Assembly: GCA_019054805.1 (NCBI GenBank)
Contig: JAHQIY010000002.1
Coordinates: forward strand, 6,262,001 to 6,326,000
DNA from: Brachionus manjavacas
Taxonomy: Eukaryota; Rotifera; Eurotatoria; Ploima; Brachionidae
Direction of reading: 5' to 3'
DNA length: 64,000 bases
The position numbers were made by a program, and so were the translations under genes. Shown piece by piece: positions 51,696-64,000 of this stretch (within the stretch, counting starts at the first letter, position 1; each line of letters begins with the position of its first letter). The notes beneath the pieces are model-generated. The model made no database searches and was not told the origin of the DNA. It worked only from the letters and a program-made list of their open reading frames with translations.

Positions 51696-54600
51696 AATAG
51701 AAAATTACTACGTGGTATAAGACTCAAAGACAAAATATTTTGTTCTGTACTTTGAAAATAAATTCTAACAAAAAATTAAATTGACTTTGCAGTCGTTTAT
51801 TTACAGGTAATTTTGCAAAAAAAACATCAATTTAAATTATTTAATATTTGCATTTAACCAGAAAATTAGCGTCAAAAAAATTATTAAAGTATACAATCAA
51901 ATTTATGCCATAATGATTAATTCAATTCTGAAATTAGAAAAAATAAACACTATTTATTCTTGATAAAATATTTTTTTTTTTACTTTAAATTCAAATCAAA
52001 AATTAACCTTTAAACAGTAAGTGTAACAGTTTAATTGAACGATTACATAATTTCCAGGTTCTTCAAAGTATGAGCTTTAATTAATTAGATTTTTAGGTTC
52101 TAACAATAATAAGTCCTTTGGGGTATCATCTATTTAAGTAGTTGTATGCCAATCCATCTCAGACAATTTGTTTTTGGAATTCGTTTAACACGCCTTAAGC
52201 AAAAAGTTAATTATAAAAAAAGATACCGATTAATTAAAATATGATTTAAACTTGAATAATTAAGTTTCGAGTTTTAAAATTATCTGTTTAGAAAAAAGAC
52301 TCTTCTCTAATTAATAATAGTTATAATTTTTTTTTTTAATTAAAAATTCAATTTGTCAAAGGCAAATTTTTATTTAGTATATTTAATTCTTTTATTTTTT
52401 CGATAGTCGAATACTGAATTACGAAATTGATTTAATATTTGAGATGCTCGAGTGAGTGCAGCAATAACCCTTTTCTTCAAAGGAAATAAAATATTTTAAT
52501 TAATTTCAAATAAAAATAAGCATATTTAAATTGATAGATTTCGAAAAAATGCAAGACTATAATTTAGCTTAAAGAGATTTTTTTTTTAATTTAATAGAAC
52601 TACTTAAATACTTGAGTTAAATCGCAATCAAATAATTGAAATTTTAATAAGTATATCAGACGAAATTAATTTCTATTTAATTTTAGAATTTTTCCAGGTG
52701 CTTCATTCCAAATTTAAGTAGTTTTTTCCGATTCACTTCATTAAAGTTTGTCAATCAAGATTCCGAAATTAAAAAAATATTCAAAATAATACTAGAATGA
52801 AAAACTGTAAAATCCTTACGAAATCATTAATCCGAATCGATGGACCAAAAAATAAGACTCGGTTTTTTCATCTCATGAGTTATTCTTGTTAAAAAAAGAA
52901 GGTCAACTAATTTTTGATTAACAAGTGTAGCATGTCCCGCAGCACTTTAAGTTTCAGTCAACAACTTGACAAAATTCATAAATAAATAAAACACAATTTT
53001 TTTTGTTGAAACAACAAACCTTTCAAGTGACAATATTTTATTAATTAAAAAAATTCAAAAATCACTTGAAAATATGAAAGCATTCTTGAAATAATTTAAC
53101 CACCTGAGGGCGAAAATTGATTTAGAACAATATAAATAAATCGCCTTGAGATTGTTAATTATGCTTTTTTTAAAAGATAATAAGTGGTGTGTGCTTAATA
53201 GAGATTTAAATGTTCATTCTAATCAATAATGAATTTAAATTATCATTTTAAATAATTGTCACATGAATGATTGATCGAGCAAATCTAGATTTTTTTTACT
53301 TAAATAAAAATGATTTTCTCTAAGCTAATTTTAGAAACAATTTTGTTTTTTTTAATTTTAAGTTAAGAGTTTTCAATAGTTTTATTTTCAAAATTTAAAT
53401 AAAACCTTTTAAATACCGTTTTTTTTTAGTGCCACTTTCAGAAGCTTTCAGAAGAAGAATTTTAGCAAAAGTTTTAAATCGGAAGATTGGGTTAAATACT
53501 TTGAGCAAATAAGCTGAAAGAATGAATAAAAATATTCAAATATAACTAAAAAATTAGGGCCTAATATTCAAAGTTAATATAGGGATTAATTATTTATTGA
53601 TTAAATATTTCATGATGGATTATCGCTTCAGATAAAACCAACAAGCATGCACCTAAAGCCAATTTAAACAATTTGTTTAGCGACAAAATTGTTCATGGTA
53701 TATAATTAAAAATACTTTAGGTCAATTATTTAATGCTACTGTGAGCTTTACCGAGCATAAACAAAAAAATGAAATTAATTTAGATGTCAAGTATTAACCT
53801 AAGAGTAAATAAAGCAAGGGCCAATTGTTCTATTAAATTAAGAGTCTACGCGGGGTGTTTTAACAAGCAGTTAAAATAATATATGGCAAATATTTATTTA
53901 TATCATAGAGTTTATCTCATCTAATTTTAAGTTTGTTATTTTAGTAATGTTGTTTTTTTAATTTTTCTTTTCTATGATTATTTTTGATATTTTTTTTATT
54001 AAGAATAGCATTTGGGATCAGCTTTGAGAGTCGAGTTTCGAGAAGCCAGTCAACTGAGAGCCGAGTTGCTTTTTTAGTTGATTGCTTAACAAACAACAAC
54101 CGACTCGGTATGAAATTACAACAATATCCAAGTGTTTTTATATTTGATTTACCTAGAAAATGTATGCAAATAATTTTTCGCTATTTTCATAAAATCTTAT
54201 CGACTCGAAGTATAATCTATTTTAATTTGACATTTTTATTTAGTTTTATGTTCTTAAGAGAAAAAGGTTTCATTAGATTTTTTTCTGCAGAGAATTATTT
54301 GAATCCTTCGAGATTCTAAATAATAATTTAACTTTCTTTTTTTTTATAAGTATTAAAATTTTTTATAATAGCAAACATAATTGGATCTGAATGTGTTTAC
54401 ATTTCGTTCAGGAATACCTTTAATTCAATTTTAATTTATAAAGATGAATCCTTTATTTAAAAAAAGCAGCTTGGTTAAAAAATCGTCTAATTATAACCAA
54501 AGATAACATCGGAAACCTACCACATTTTCTCAACTAATAATGTTTTTTTTATTATTACGTGATTCCTAGTCTCTGGTACGATTTGATGCGAAATTCTTAA

Positions 54601-56665
54601 AAATTTACTAATCGACCAACTTTAGTCTTTATTTGATTAATTTTAAGAAGAAAGCAGTCGTGTGACTTCATTGAACCAATTTTTTATAGTCTTATTTATT
54701 TAGTTTGGGACCTGCTCCTTCAGATTTTTTTTTAAATTTATTAGTTTTATTAACGCTTATAAATTTTTAACTTTTTTAAAGCTTATATGATGCATATATA
54801 TTTGTCTTGAAAATTTCATTTAAACAAATAAAAGATTTGTGCAAAGATAAACAAAATGCTATTTATCCAAAGTATTGTCAAGTGTTTATGCAAAGCTTGA
54901 ATTTTCAAAAATTTTCTATTTGATTAGCTTCAAATTAAAACAAGAATTGAAATATTATTTATTTAGAATCCTAAATAATTTGTTTTTTTAGAGAAATTCA
55001 AATTTTAGACATGAAGGTATATGCATTTTCATCTAATAAATGCTATCAAGTGCGTTTAAAACTAAATAAAATTTTATTAACCGAAATTCGTTTCTTTTCT
55101 TGAAAAGAATTTAGCAATGCGCTCAATTGATTCATAAAAAAGTGAGTGATAGGCAATTTTCTGACAAACTTCTTTCTAAAAAATTTTTTTAGCAAGAATT
55201 TATGCCAAGTTCAGTTTAACATAAATTTTCTCAATTTTTATATTCCTAAATTTGTTTTTAATTTAACACATTTTAAGTACTTTTAAGTTTTTTTTATTTT
55301 AATTAGTAATTTGTCAATTTTTCAAAATACTAAAAGTAGTATAAAAGTTAATGCTCTATTTAATCAAATCTTTCTTTTTATTCATAAAAATAGTATTTAG
55401 CGTAATATTATGTGGAACGAAATTTAAATTAAGAAAACATAAAAAAGACTAAAAAAAGCAATCCTTAAAAATTGCTATATTAAGGAAACATAACAAAAAT
55501 AGTTTTTCACTAATTTTTTTCTTGTGATAATTAAAATCTTAAGTAGGCAATATTGTGACAGTTTTATTTCTTTTAAATAATAATCAAGCTTTTGATTGTT
55601 TATTTAAAATCATCTAGAATCGATGTTATCGTGACCAATTCAAGTTCACAATCAACAAAAGGTTGAAATTTTTTAAACTTAACATTTTGAAGGCAAATCA
55701 ATCATTGTTATTTTGCTCAAGTGTTTATTTATTTTCCTTGTTTATATATTTAAGAATTTGTTCAATCAAAAGTATTTTTAAAAAGATTTATGTCTTTTTA
55801 TCATAGATTGCTTTAGATAAAAAAAGAAAAATTTCACAATTTGAAAAAAAATATATTATATTTTTGTTTTTTTAATTATTATAAATTATAATTGATAAAA
55901 TAAGTGGAATATTTCTATTTACTTACTTTTGATTTTTCTCAGCAGGCCTTTAAGTTCATTTTTATTATAAATTCATGAGTGTTTAAGGCAATGCGGGTAG
56001 TTTTTAGTTATTTAGAGTCATTAATTTTCAAAATTTGGAGTTTGTATTTTTCAGACAAATAACGAATATTTAATTATTCTCAGATAACCATGTATAAAAA
56101 ACATACTAATAAAAAAGGTAAAAACAGAAATTAAAACAAATATTAGTGAAAAGCCACTTAAAAATTTCAAGAGAATTGTCGGTTTGCTTCATTAAATCGA
56201 AAAATCAAAAATAAAATTATTATTAATATCTTAATTTAACGATCTGATTTTTTCAAACTAAATTTTTTCATTCTTTTGTTTTAATTTGTTTAATTATTGG
56301 GCTTTTAGCTAATTATCAACTTATGAGTTCAATTGAAAGCTAATGAAAAATTCATTTCGAGTTAGCTAATATTCTTTTTGATTATAATTACTATAAATTT
56401 AAAAGTTATTATTATTATCATTTATTACAAAAGAAATTACGCCACATTGGCGATGCAAAAAAAAATAGTTATATTTAGATACTATTTCCTCTTTTTTTCC
56501 TGAAGCTTCAACTGTGTAAACATGTGTAAGATCGAACAACCTATTTCAAAAGATATGTCTTTTGACTTTCTTTACATTTTTTTTAGCTTATTTACTTTAT
56601 TTTAATTTTTATTCGATCTTATTATATTAACTTTATTTTGATTTTAAATTTATTTTTTTTTAATT

Positions 56666-56711
56666 TATTCTGAAGGAGCTCTAGCTCGGTACAGAAAATA
56701 AATAAATAAGA
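56666..56711 (+). repeat. LINE/SINE 3'-tail copy
   Basis: ATTCTGAAGGAGCTCTAGCT then CGGTACAG and a (AAAT)n tail; closely matches the minus-strand copy at 30876-30930. Confidence 0.6.
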
Positions 56712-59118
56712 TACAAATAAGAATTATAACTTTTATTGTTGGTCGGATTTATCTTTAAATATGTTTCGCATTTAACTGTTTTGTTTGTGTTTGCTTTTTT
56801 GATTTGTGTTACGTTTAATCTTTTCTTAATTAGTTTTTTTAAGGAAGTTCTTCTTGCTGCTTGACTTAAGAAAGACTAAATTTTATGCGCATGTTCCAGA
56901 GCCGATTACTTGACTCAAATTATATTTTTAAACATATTAAAAAGGTGAACAGGATGTATCAAATATTATTATGCAGGAGTATATCTAAATAAGTATTTGA
57001 CTGAATTTTAAGTTTAAGTCAATGTTTTTTCAAAATTTAGCAATCCTCAAATTTTAGTTTATTTTTTTCTCGGAGTCTCCATTTAATTTTTAAATGTGGT
57101 AACAATTAAGTTATAAAACAAAAATCAAATGGATTTAGGCAACTAAAAGTAAAAGAATTTATTAAATTGTTTTGAAAACTTAAATAGTCCAACTTTTATT
57201 TTTATTAAATACCTAGCAGAAATTATAATTGCTTTAAATATCCCTCGAGTGATGAGGATAAACAAGCAGCTTTCGAAAATCTAATCTAAAACTGATAAAA
57301 TTTATTTTTTAAAGATTGACGAATGTTAAAATTAATAAAGAAATTTAAAATGAGACTGTGAATGTTGAGTATTAACTAGTCTAGTTAGTGATTAATTTCT
57401 TTTGTTTCACAATTGAATACGTTCGTTTCTAAATTAATTATTCAAAATCTTTTGAAATTAAGTGTAAACTTTGCTTAAAAATAGGTTATTGTATTTTTTT
57501 GAGATTAACAATACTCCTAAGTTCTCAAATAAGCTTTTTAATGGTAAATAGACATTTGAAGGCATATTGTTTATTTATTTGTTAAATCCTTTTCATTCTA
57601 TAAGCTTTGGTGAAGAATGCTGTCTTTTTGGCAACTTGATAAACTAATGTAAGAGATAAAACTTAACACTCAAAAATATTTGTTTGATGTATCAACATAA
57701 ATTTGCTTCAAAACAAAATAAATGAACGTTTAGCAAGGAGTTCAAAATCATTAAATAAAGGATAGTTGATTTTTTTAATTCTTTTTAAATAAAAAAATAA
57801 GTTCAAATTAATTAAGGCACACAATAGGGTCATTAATATGAAATGATGTCTTGATATTAAAACGACTTTTAGTCACTTGGATACTCCGGGATCTAGGTAC
57901 ACCACTAAAAGAAAATTTTAAATATTTATTTTTTTTATTTGGAATTTATTTAATGCTATAATTTATTTTAAAAAAATTCTATTATTCATTTACTGATTAT
58001 GTCAAAAATGGTTGATCTGACTATTTGTTTCGCTCAATGCACCATCGTCAATCTCTTGTGAACTTCATTTCTCGTTCATTACTTCTTAGGTCTTTTTGGC
58101 TGTCTTGGACAGATTTTTGTCGGCTAGTTTGTACGATCTGGATGACTAAACTGTTTAAAGTAGTAGACGGACTGTCTCTTGGCTTACTGTATATCCGAAA
58201 GCTTTTCTCCTTATGGTTTTCAAGAGTTTCTGGTGTGATATTGTCATAGTAATTAAAGAAAAAGGGACATATTCAATTACTGATCGGACAATTTCCTAAA
58301 TTCTAATGATCTGGAGTCGCCCGGGTTACGAACACTTATGGCTTTATTAGATTAAGACAGCGTGTTGCTGTTGTACTATTTTGGCACATTACTAAAGCCC
58401 TAGGCTAGAATCAAGTATTTGAGTTTTAATTAATCGCTTAAACATATTGATTTCATGTATGAGCATTAAGTTGCTCTAAAACAAAATCAAATCCAAGAGT
58501 TCAAGAATTTCTAGCAATGATTTTTTTTAATTTTTAAAGAGTGGAAAGACAGCATATTTTAATTTTTTATCATGGCCGAGTCTGGTGTAATTTTTTTGAA
58601 TAAATGAATTTAAGAAATAGGATCAAGTTTGGCCAAATTTGCAAAATTTTGATAGCGCCAAGCTCTTTGAGTCACTAAGGTAAATGGTGTAATAAAGTAA
58701 CTGATTCATTTTTTAAAATTCATTTAAGACTTAACATTTTTGGAAGTTCTATTTTTTATAAAATTTTATTTAAAAAAATATCATATCTCAAATGTGCCAG
58801 TGTAACATTAGGTCGATTTGTTTTGAATGGCAAACATAGATCGCAGACAAAATTTTTGTCCGACCAAGTTTGTGTGTCAAGTGAGAGATATCGATTTTTA
58901 GGTTAAAACAAGCACTAATCTATCTATTAGATTTGACAGCTAATTGAGACTAAAATATTTGTACCAAACGAGGCGGAGAGTGGTTCAGATAGCCGAACCA
59001 ATTAGAAGAAATCAGGGCGGAACATAATTGAATAGGTTCATATTCATATTTGGCATGCATTAGCATACAATGTTCGATGTTTAATAGAACAAAAATTCTA
59101 TTAACATCTAATCGAACG

Positions 59119-59146
59119 TTCTCTCTCTCTCACTCTCTCTATCTCT
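59119..59146. repeat. (CT)n microsatellite upstream of groucho
   Basis: CTCTCTCTCTCACTCTCTCT-type tract about 450 bp before the groucho ATG. Such tracts can act as GA-binding promoter elements, which is only a suggestion here. Confidence 0.6.
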
Positions 59147-59596
59147 AACACACTCGAACACAACGCAATAAATTAAATTATAAATCTAGTGGTGTGTGTG
59201 TGTACACAAGCAATTAGTGATTGGCAAACTTTGTCGATTAGGCTCAAGCAGTAAGATTTGTTCACCACCTCAGAAAACATCTCAAATGACTATATTATAA
59301 TAAATCGAGATTATATGTTAACTTTGTTGCATTATGCTTTTTGTCTAGGAGGAGAGTTCGCTAATTAAAGCGGCGCACTAATATTTGCTTCTTATTTACA
59401 AATGGCGATTATTTGCCTTTTTTTTCTTCTAAACTAACCTCAGCCCAGAACCCCCTCAAAAAAAATAAAAAAAAAATAAAATTTTTTTTCTTTCCTATTT
59501 TTTAGCATAATGAAAAGTTTAAATTGTTAAAAAAATAATTTGTTGCATTGTCGTCGTCAAATTTCCAAAATTGAAATCTTCAACCAAATAAACAGA

Positions 59597-62500
59597 ATGT
59601 ATTCGGCACGACCGCCAGTAAGTCCTTGCTCAGTCCTATTTTAAGTGACAATTTTTCTCATCTCTCTCTTCTTTTTTTAAAAGATGAAGGGTCCTCAGCA
59701 GCAGGCTCCCGCGCCGCCCCAACAAGGCAACTACAAAATGAGCTCGCAGTCCAACTCAAACTCAGCACCCAATTCAAACATCGGCAACACACTGGAAGCA
59801 TGCGAGCGTATCAAAGAAGAGTACAACTTTCTGCAAACTCAACTACAAACTCTTAAAATGGAGCTTGAAAAGCTGGCCCAAGAAAAAACCGAAATGCAGC
59901 GACACTACGTCATGTACTACGAGATGTCCTACGGTCTAAATGTTGAAATGCACAAGCAAACCGAAATAGCCAAGCGATTGAGCGCCATATGCGCCCAACT
60001 AGTGCCCTATCTTAGCCAAGAGCACCAGCAGCAAGTTTCGGCGGCGATTGAGCGCGCCAAACAAGTGACCATGTCCGATCTGAACGCCATCATCGGCCAA
60101 CAAATACACGCTCAGCAATTCCCGCACGCCGCCGCCGCTGCTGCTGCCGCCGCGGCCGCAGCTGGTCCGCACGGCCTACTGCCTCAGCACCTGGCCGGTC
60201 TGGGCGGCATGGGAGGAGGAATGAACGGCCCGGGCGGCGTGCCTGGCCTGCCCGGAGTCGGCCAAGGACCGCAGCTACCTCCTCCGCCGGGCGGCATCGG
60301 CTCGGGCCTCTTGGCTCTCGGCTCTGTTGCCGGAGCTCTTCATCAGTACCAATACAACCAAATGAAGGATGACAAGGACGATCGAACTCGGGCCTCTGTG
60401 TCGCCAAGTCGAATTAGGGAAAGATCCAAGTCGCCGTGCGATATTCAGCAGCCTGTTCATGAGCTCAAAAAAGTCAAGCGAGAACGAGAGGAGGATCAGG
60501 ATGATGCGGACAAGTCCGACTCGGAGCTGGTTGTTGATGATGTGCACGGCGATGGTGCCAATAATGGACAGAGTAATGGAGCCAATAGTCAAAATGGACT
60601 GACGTCAAGGTCGCCGCACGAAAACGGCAGCACCAACGGTGAACTAGTGCAAAATAATGCAAAAAATATCAAAAAAGAAGAGAACAGTCGGTCACCACAT
60701 AGTGACAACTCGTCACGTAGCACACCATCAGTTAAAGTAAACTCTCACTTTTTAACTCATTGCCTTTTTGAGAAATTCACTCCTTATTGAACAGAAATAT
60801 TTTCTGTTTCTTTTTTGTTGTAGTTGATTTTTTGAAAAATTAAAATTAAAGAAAAAAAATAATCTCAAATATTGTGACATAAAAAGTGTAAGATGGATAA
60901 GTAGTGCCCTTTTTTATATTTTCTCTACTAGCAATCAGGTTTTTTTGAATAGCAGATAAAAAAAAGATGATTTATTTTTTATAGTATTTTTTTATTTGAT
61001 TTTAAATTAATTGGACTTGGTCGACAGCTAAAAGATTGAACCGATATTGTTGCATTTAGGGTCAAGTGTGTCATATTGTGAAATTTCATTCAAAAATTCC
61101 AATACAAAATTTAAATTTAAATTTTAATTTTAATTTCTGTAAGCTTTAAAATATAAAACAAAGAGTCCAGTATAAGGAAGAAATCAAAATTATTAAAATT
61201 AAAAAACAATAATGAAATTACAAAACAATATTTGTCAATAAGTTAACATGGGATGGAAAAATAAAATTTATAAAATACCGTCATCTAATTCCATCTATAA
61301 CCATCTAATTCAAAATTATTTAAGTATTGATGAAAGAATTGTAACAATTAAATAAAATAATCCAATTTTTAATAGATCATAGAGACAATAATTAAATAAA
61401 TCTTAAAATATTGACACTCAAATTGATCATTTATATTTCCCTGTTAATTAAAATTAATTTTTGTTTGTTGAATATAGTGAATCATATTTTGTATCATGTT
61501 GCTTCATCATTAAATTTTTAAAAGCTCAATTTTATCAATTTAAATTAATGTGAAAAAAATTTTATTTTTGTAGAATTTGAATGAAAATTCACAATGCCGA
61601 TAGATAATTAAATTAAAAAAATGACAAAGTGTTACTACTTGAAGGGTTTAACATCCTTTTTTCAGCATTCAAATTTTGGAGTTTTAAATTATTAGGAAAT
61701 AAAAATTTTTTTTGAAAATATCAAAATTTAAATAAAAAAACGTTTTTGATATTATTTTTTTAAAAAGAAATTATAAATTTGCAGCAACGTCACTAAAAAA
61801 ATTCAAATAAAAATCAAAGACATGACTTTAACTTTTTTTATTTATTCAAAACTGACTTTACCAAAAAAAAATCGAAGGCAGTAAAATTTTTACGCCCAAG
61901 TCATTTAACTTGTGTTTTTTTATTATTTTAAAAAAAAGTAAAAGTCATCACAGTTGCACATTTTTTTTCACGATTCGGTAATTTGAATTTTGTTTAATTT
62001 TCCAGGCCATGGAATGAGCTTTTGTTTTTAAAATTTACTTTAATAAAGATTCAAATTAATTTTGACACTAATTTTCAGCAATGTCCTAAGATTTCAATAA
62101 TTTTAATTTTGATCTTTTAAATTTAGTAATTATAAAGCTTAATTATCGAATGGTGAAGAAAAGATTAAAATAATCAGTTCAAAGACCCGTCGTCTAATAA
62201 TAATATTCTTTTTCATTTAATTTAAATTGACAAAATTGAGCTTTTTAAAATTTGATGATTAAACAACATAAAACAAAATATGTTTCACTAAATTCACCAA
62301 AAAAAAGATTAATTTTTATTAACAGGAAAATATTAATGATAAAATTATATCAATATTTTGGAGTTTATTTATTTCTTTATTGGGAAACATTTATTTAAAT
62401 TTTCCCTTAAATTGGATCGTTAAATGAAACATTGTTTGTTCCTCCTTTTAAAATTACACAAAAATCTGTGTTTTTATTAATAATTTTCAATTTGTTTTGA

Positions 62501-64000
62501 AATTTCTGTATGAAAATTCACGATGCCTTAGAATAACTTCTTTTGGTCTCATTTCTATCTAAATTAAGTAATAAGAATTTTTTATTTCAATAATAAACTT
62601 TAATTTAGCTTATTTTACTCAAATGATTTCCAATGTTCGCCTTTAATTTAGTCAAAAATAAGACTTGTCTCTAAAAGTATTAAAGTATTTATAATTGAAT
62701 AGAAAATTTGAAAAAAATGAAATAATAAGGATAAAGCTAATTTTTAAATCTTAGAATTAATCTTAATAATTTACTGGAATAACAAATGGTTTTGTCCTAT
62801 TCTCTCGAATAAAAGGAATTTTCTTTTTTTTTTAAATTAATTTTCAAAATGAAATAGTGTCTTTATCGCAATCTATTTTACTTTAATAAAAAAGTTCATG
62901 AATTTAAAAAATAATTATTCTTTCTTGTTTCAATAATGAGGAAAAAAAAGATGAAAACATTTCTTTAATTTGAGTTTTTTGAAGAGAAAAAAAATTCGAC
63001 TTTAAGAAATCCTGTGAAGATCATAATTTCGGCAAGAATTTTTTTTTGTTTTCAAAACCATAATAATGATTTTATTTTTTTATTCTAATTTTTTGTTAGG
63101 ATTTTTCAAATTCTTAGCAAACAGTTCAATTTGATGCAATTATAACTGTATCAGATCCTAGAAATTTTCTGTGAGAGATAAGTTTCACTTTTCTAATTTT
63201 CCCAATCTTGCACTTTTCTTTGTATTTAGTCTAATTTTTTGGGTCCCATCAATATCAAATTAGCAGTCTGAAATTCACTGAACTGAACATTTGAACATTT
63301 TTTTTGGAAAAATTAAATTAAATTTTAGAAAAAGAAAATAACTAAATTTTTTAGGAAAAAAAATTATATTGCATCATTTAAAAAGTTTTGACCCAAGATG
63401 GAATCTTTTATTAAATAAATTTAAACAATACTATTGACGTTTTATTTTCTATCTTTTGAATTAAACCAAAAAAATAACAATTTTAAAAGTCAATTTTTTT
63501 AAAAAATCATATTTACTATAAATTTATTCGGAAAATTTTTTCTTGTTGAAAGTATTCAATTTTTGTTTGATTTCACAGCGCCATAGTTTAAAAAAAATCA
63601 ATTCAGCTACAAACCAGTCGACCAATCCTACTTTCAGTTATTATTATTATATTTAATTATCTAATAAAAAACAATAAACATCTAATAATAGACAATGATT
63701 ATCTAATAATAGATAATGATTATCTAATAATAGACAATGATTATCTAATAATAGACAATGATTATCTAATAATAGACAATGATTATCTAATAATAGACAA
63801 TGATTATCTAATAATAGACAATGATTATCTAATATTAGATAAATAAAGTATATTGTATTGTAGAAATTTTTGAGGGACTAGATAGCTAAAGAATATTTAT
63901 TTTTTCATTTATTGATAAAGCATGAAAAATCGAGTACTCCTGTGGCCAAATCGATAACGCCGTCGTCACAATCGCGACCGCGTCACTCACCACGACCAAA
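59597..64000 (+). CDS. gro: Groucho/TLE corepressor, 5' part (3' end outside window)
   Basis: Nuclear corepressor recruited by Hes, Runx, TCF and other factors. Exons in the window: 59597-59617 (MYSARPP), 59684-60736 and 63921-64000. The Q (tetramerisation) domain reads [76 protein letters not shown] and [10 protein letters not shown], nearly identical to TLE. Then come a poly-Ala run (about 13 Ala), a Gly/Pro-rich GP domain, and the CcN region with its nuclear localisation and kinase sites ([19 protein letters not shown]). The SP domain begins with [18 protein letters not shown] and continues in the last exon as [16 protein letters not shown]. The WD40 propeller lies beyond the window. Exon 2 is much richer in G and C than any other part of the window. 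Open at the right edge. Confidence 0.96.
60737..63920 (+). other. 3.2 kb intron of groucho
   Basis: Bounded by GTAAAC and TTGATAAAG and phase 0 (SVK|HEKSS). It is by far the largest intron seen here. Strongly A/T-rich, with no ORF or transposase. A tandem repeat sits near its 3' end. Confidence 0.8.
63681..63840 (+). repeat. Minisatellite of 21-bp near-palindromic units
   Basis: Seven full units and a partial one, starting at 63681, 63702, 63723, 63744, 63765, 63786, 63807 and 63828. Each contains TCTAATAATAGACAATGAT. One unit reads TAGATAAT in place of TAGACAAT, which makes ATTATCTAATAATAGATAAT a perfect palindrome; the others differ by one base. The array ends 80 bp before the groucho exon at 63921. 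Confidence 0.9.

Larger units (their letters stand above)
51740..59596. other. Nearly 8 kb gene-free stretch upstream of groucho
   Basis: The longest interval without a recognisable exon. It is A/T-rich, and open frames here are short and without family resemblance. Small landmarks: a LINE/SINE tail at 56666-56711, an (ATT)n-plus-hairpin tail at about 56405-56460, a (CT)n tract at 59119-59146 and a short (GT)n tract at about 59191-59204. The right end must hold the groucho promoter. Distal enhancers are plausible, but none can be assigned by eye. Confidence 0.5.

Noticed and set aside
53984-54319. 111-codon open frame in the groucho upstream desert
   Set aside because: No family resemblance; composition is that of A/T-rich non-coding sequence, with no splice context or conserved motif.
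58025-58249. 74-codon open frame beginning at a TTG
   Set aside because: No ATG start, no homology and no exon signals.
58290-58390. tRNA-like sequence with a GTTCG-AACCC B-box look-alike on the minus strand
   Set aside because: There is an extra base in the T-arm, no acceptor stem pairs and the anticodon arm does not fold; at best a worn tRNA-derived SINE.
60090-60592. Arg/Ala-rich minus-strand frames opposite groucho
   Set aside because: Caused by the GC-rich coding exon on the other strand; groucho conservation settles the strand.

Overview
This is a very AT-rich animal (metazoan) nuclear segment: compact genes with short introns (mostly about 45-80 bp, GT-AG, T-rich acceptors), long A/T-rich spacers, and many worn LINE and Tc1/mariner pieces. 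Intron style, base composition and protein divergence suggest a small lophotrochozoan or other spiralian, most likely a monogonont rotifer of the Brachionus type. That placement is inference; the eukaryotic animal assignment is secure. No CRISPR, rRNA or convincing tRNA was found.

Left part (1-18.2 kb): the 3' part of ARMC2 (cilia/flagella assembly), a complete KDEL receptor, a tail-anchored LEM-domain nuclear-envelope protein, a LINE-rich and piggyBac-like-end-bearing spacer (6.9-9.1 kb), glucosidase II beta (PRKCSH, ending HEEL, so a likely client of the KDEL receptor next door), a decayed LINE, an intronless coiled-coil plus propeller-like protein, and signal peptide peptidase.

Middle part (18.2-39 kb): two decayed Tc1/mariner elements, then a plus-strand run of SV2-like transporter, LRR protein, small single-pass membrane protein and a secreted Cys-rich protein with a hedgehog-type Hint domain. 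A papain-family protease and Aurora kinase follow on the minus strand, then POLR1A, the largest subunit of RNA polymerase I.

Right part (39-64 kb): a nest of Tc1/mariner-like elements and palindromes, a sigma-type GST, the tight pair GTPBP6 and QRSL1 (both mitochondrial translation factors, 50 bp apart, possibly co-transcribed), SERBP1/HABP4, an ER-type peroxiredoxin, an almost 8 kb gene-free stretch, and the 5' part of groucho/TLE, whose GC-rich second exon is followed by a 3.2 kb intron holding a palindromic minisatellite.

Functional themes are the secretory pathway (KDEL receptor, PRKCSH, SPP, PRDX4-like), nucleus and cell cycle (LEM protein, Aurora, POLR1A, groucho) and mitochondrial translation (GTPBP6, QRSL1). 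Exon coordinates were worked out by eye from reading frame, phase and GT-AG sites. For every gene where all exons are given, the summed coding length is a multiple of three.
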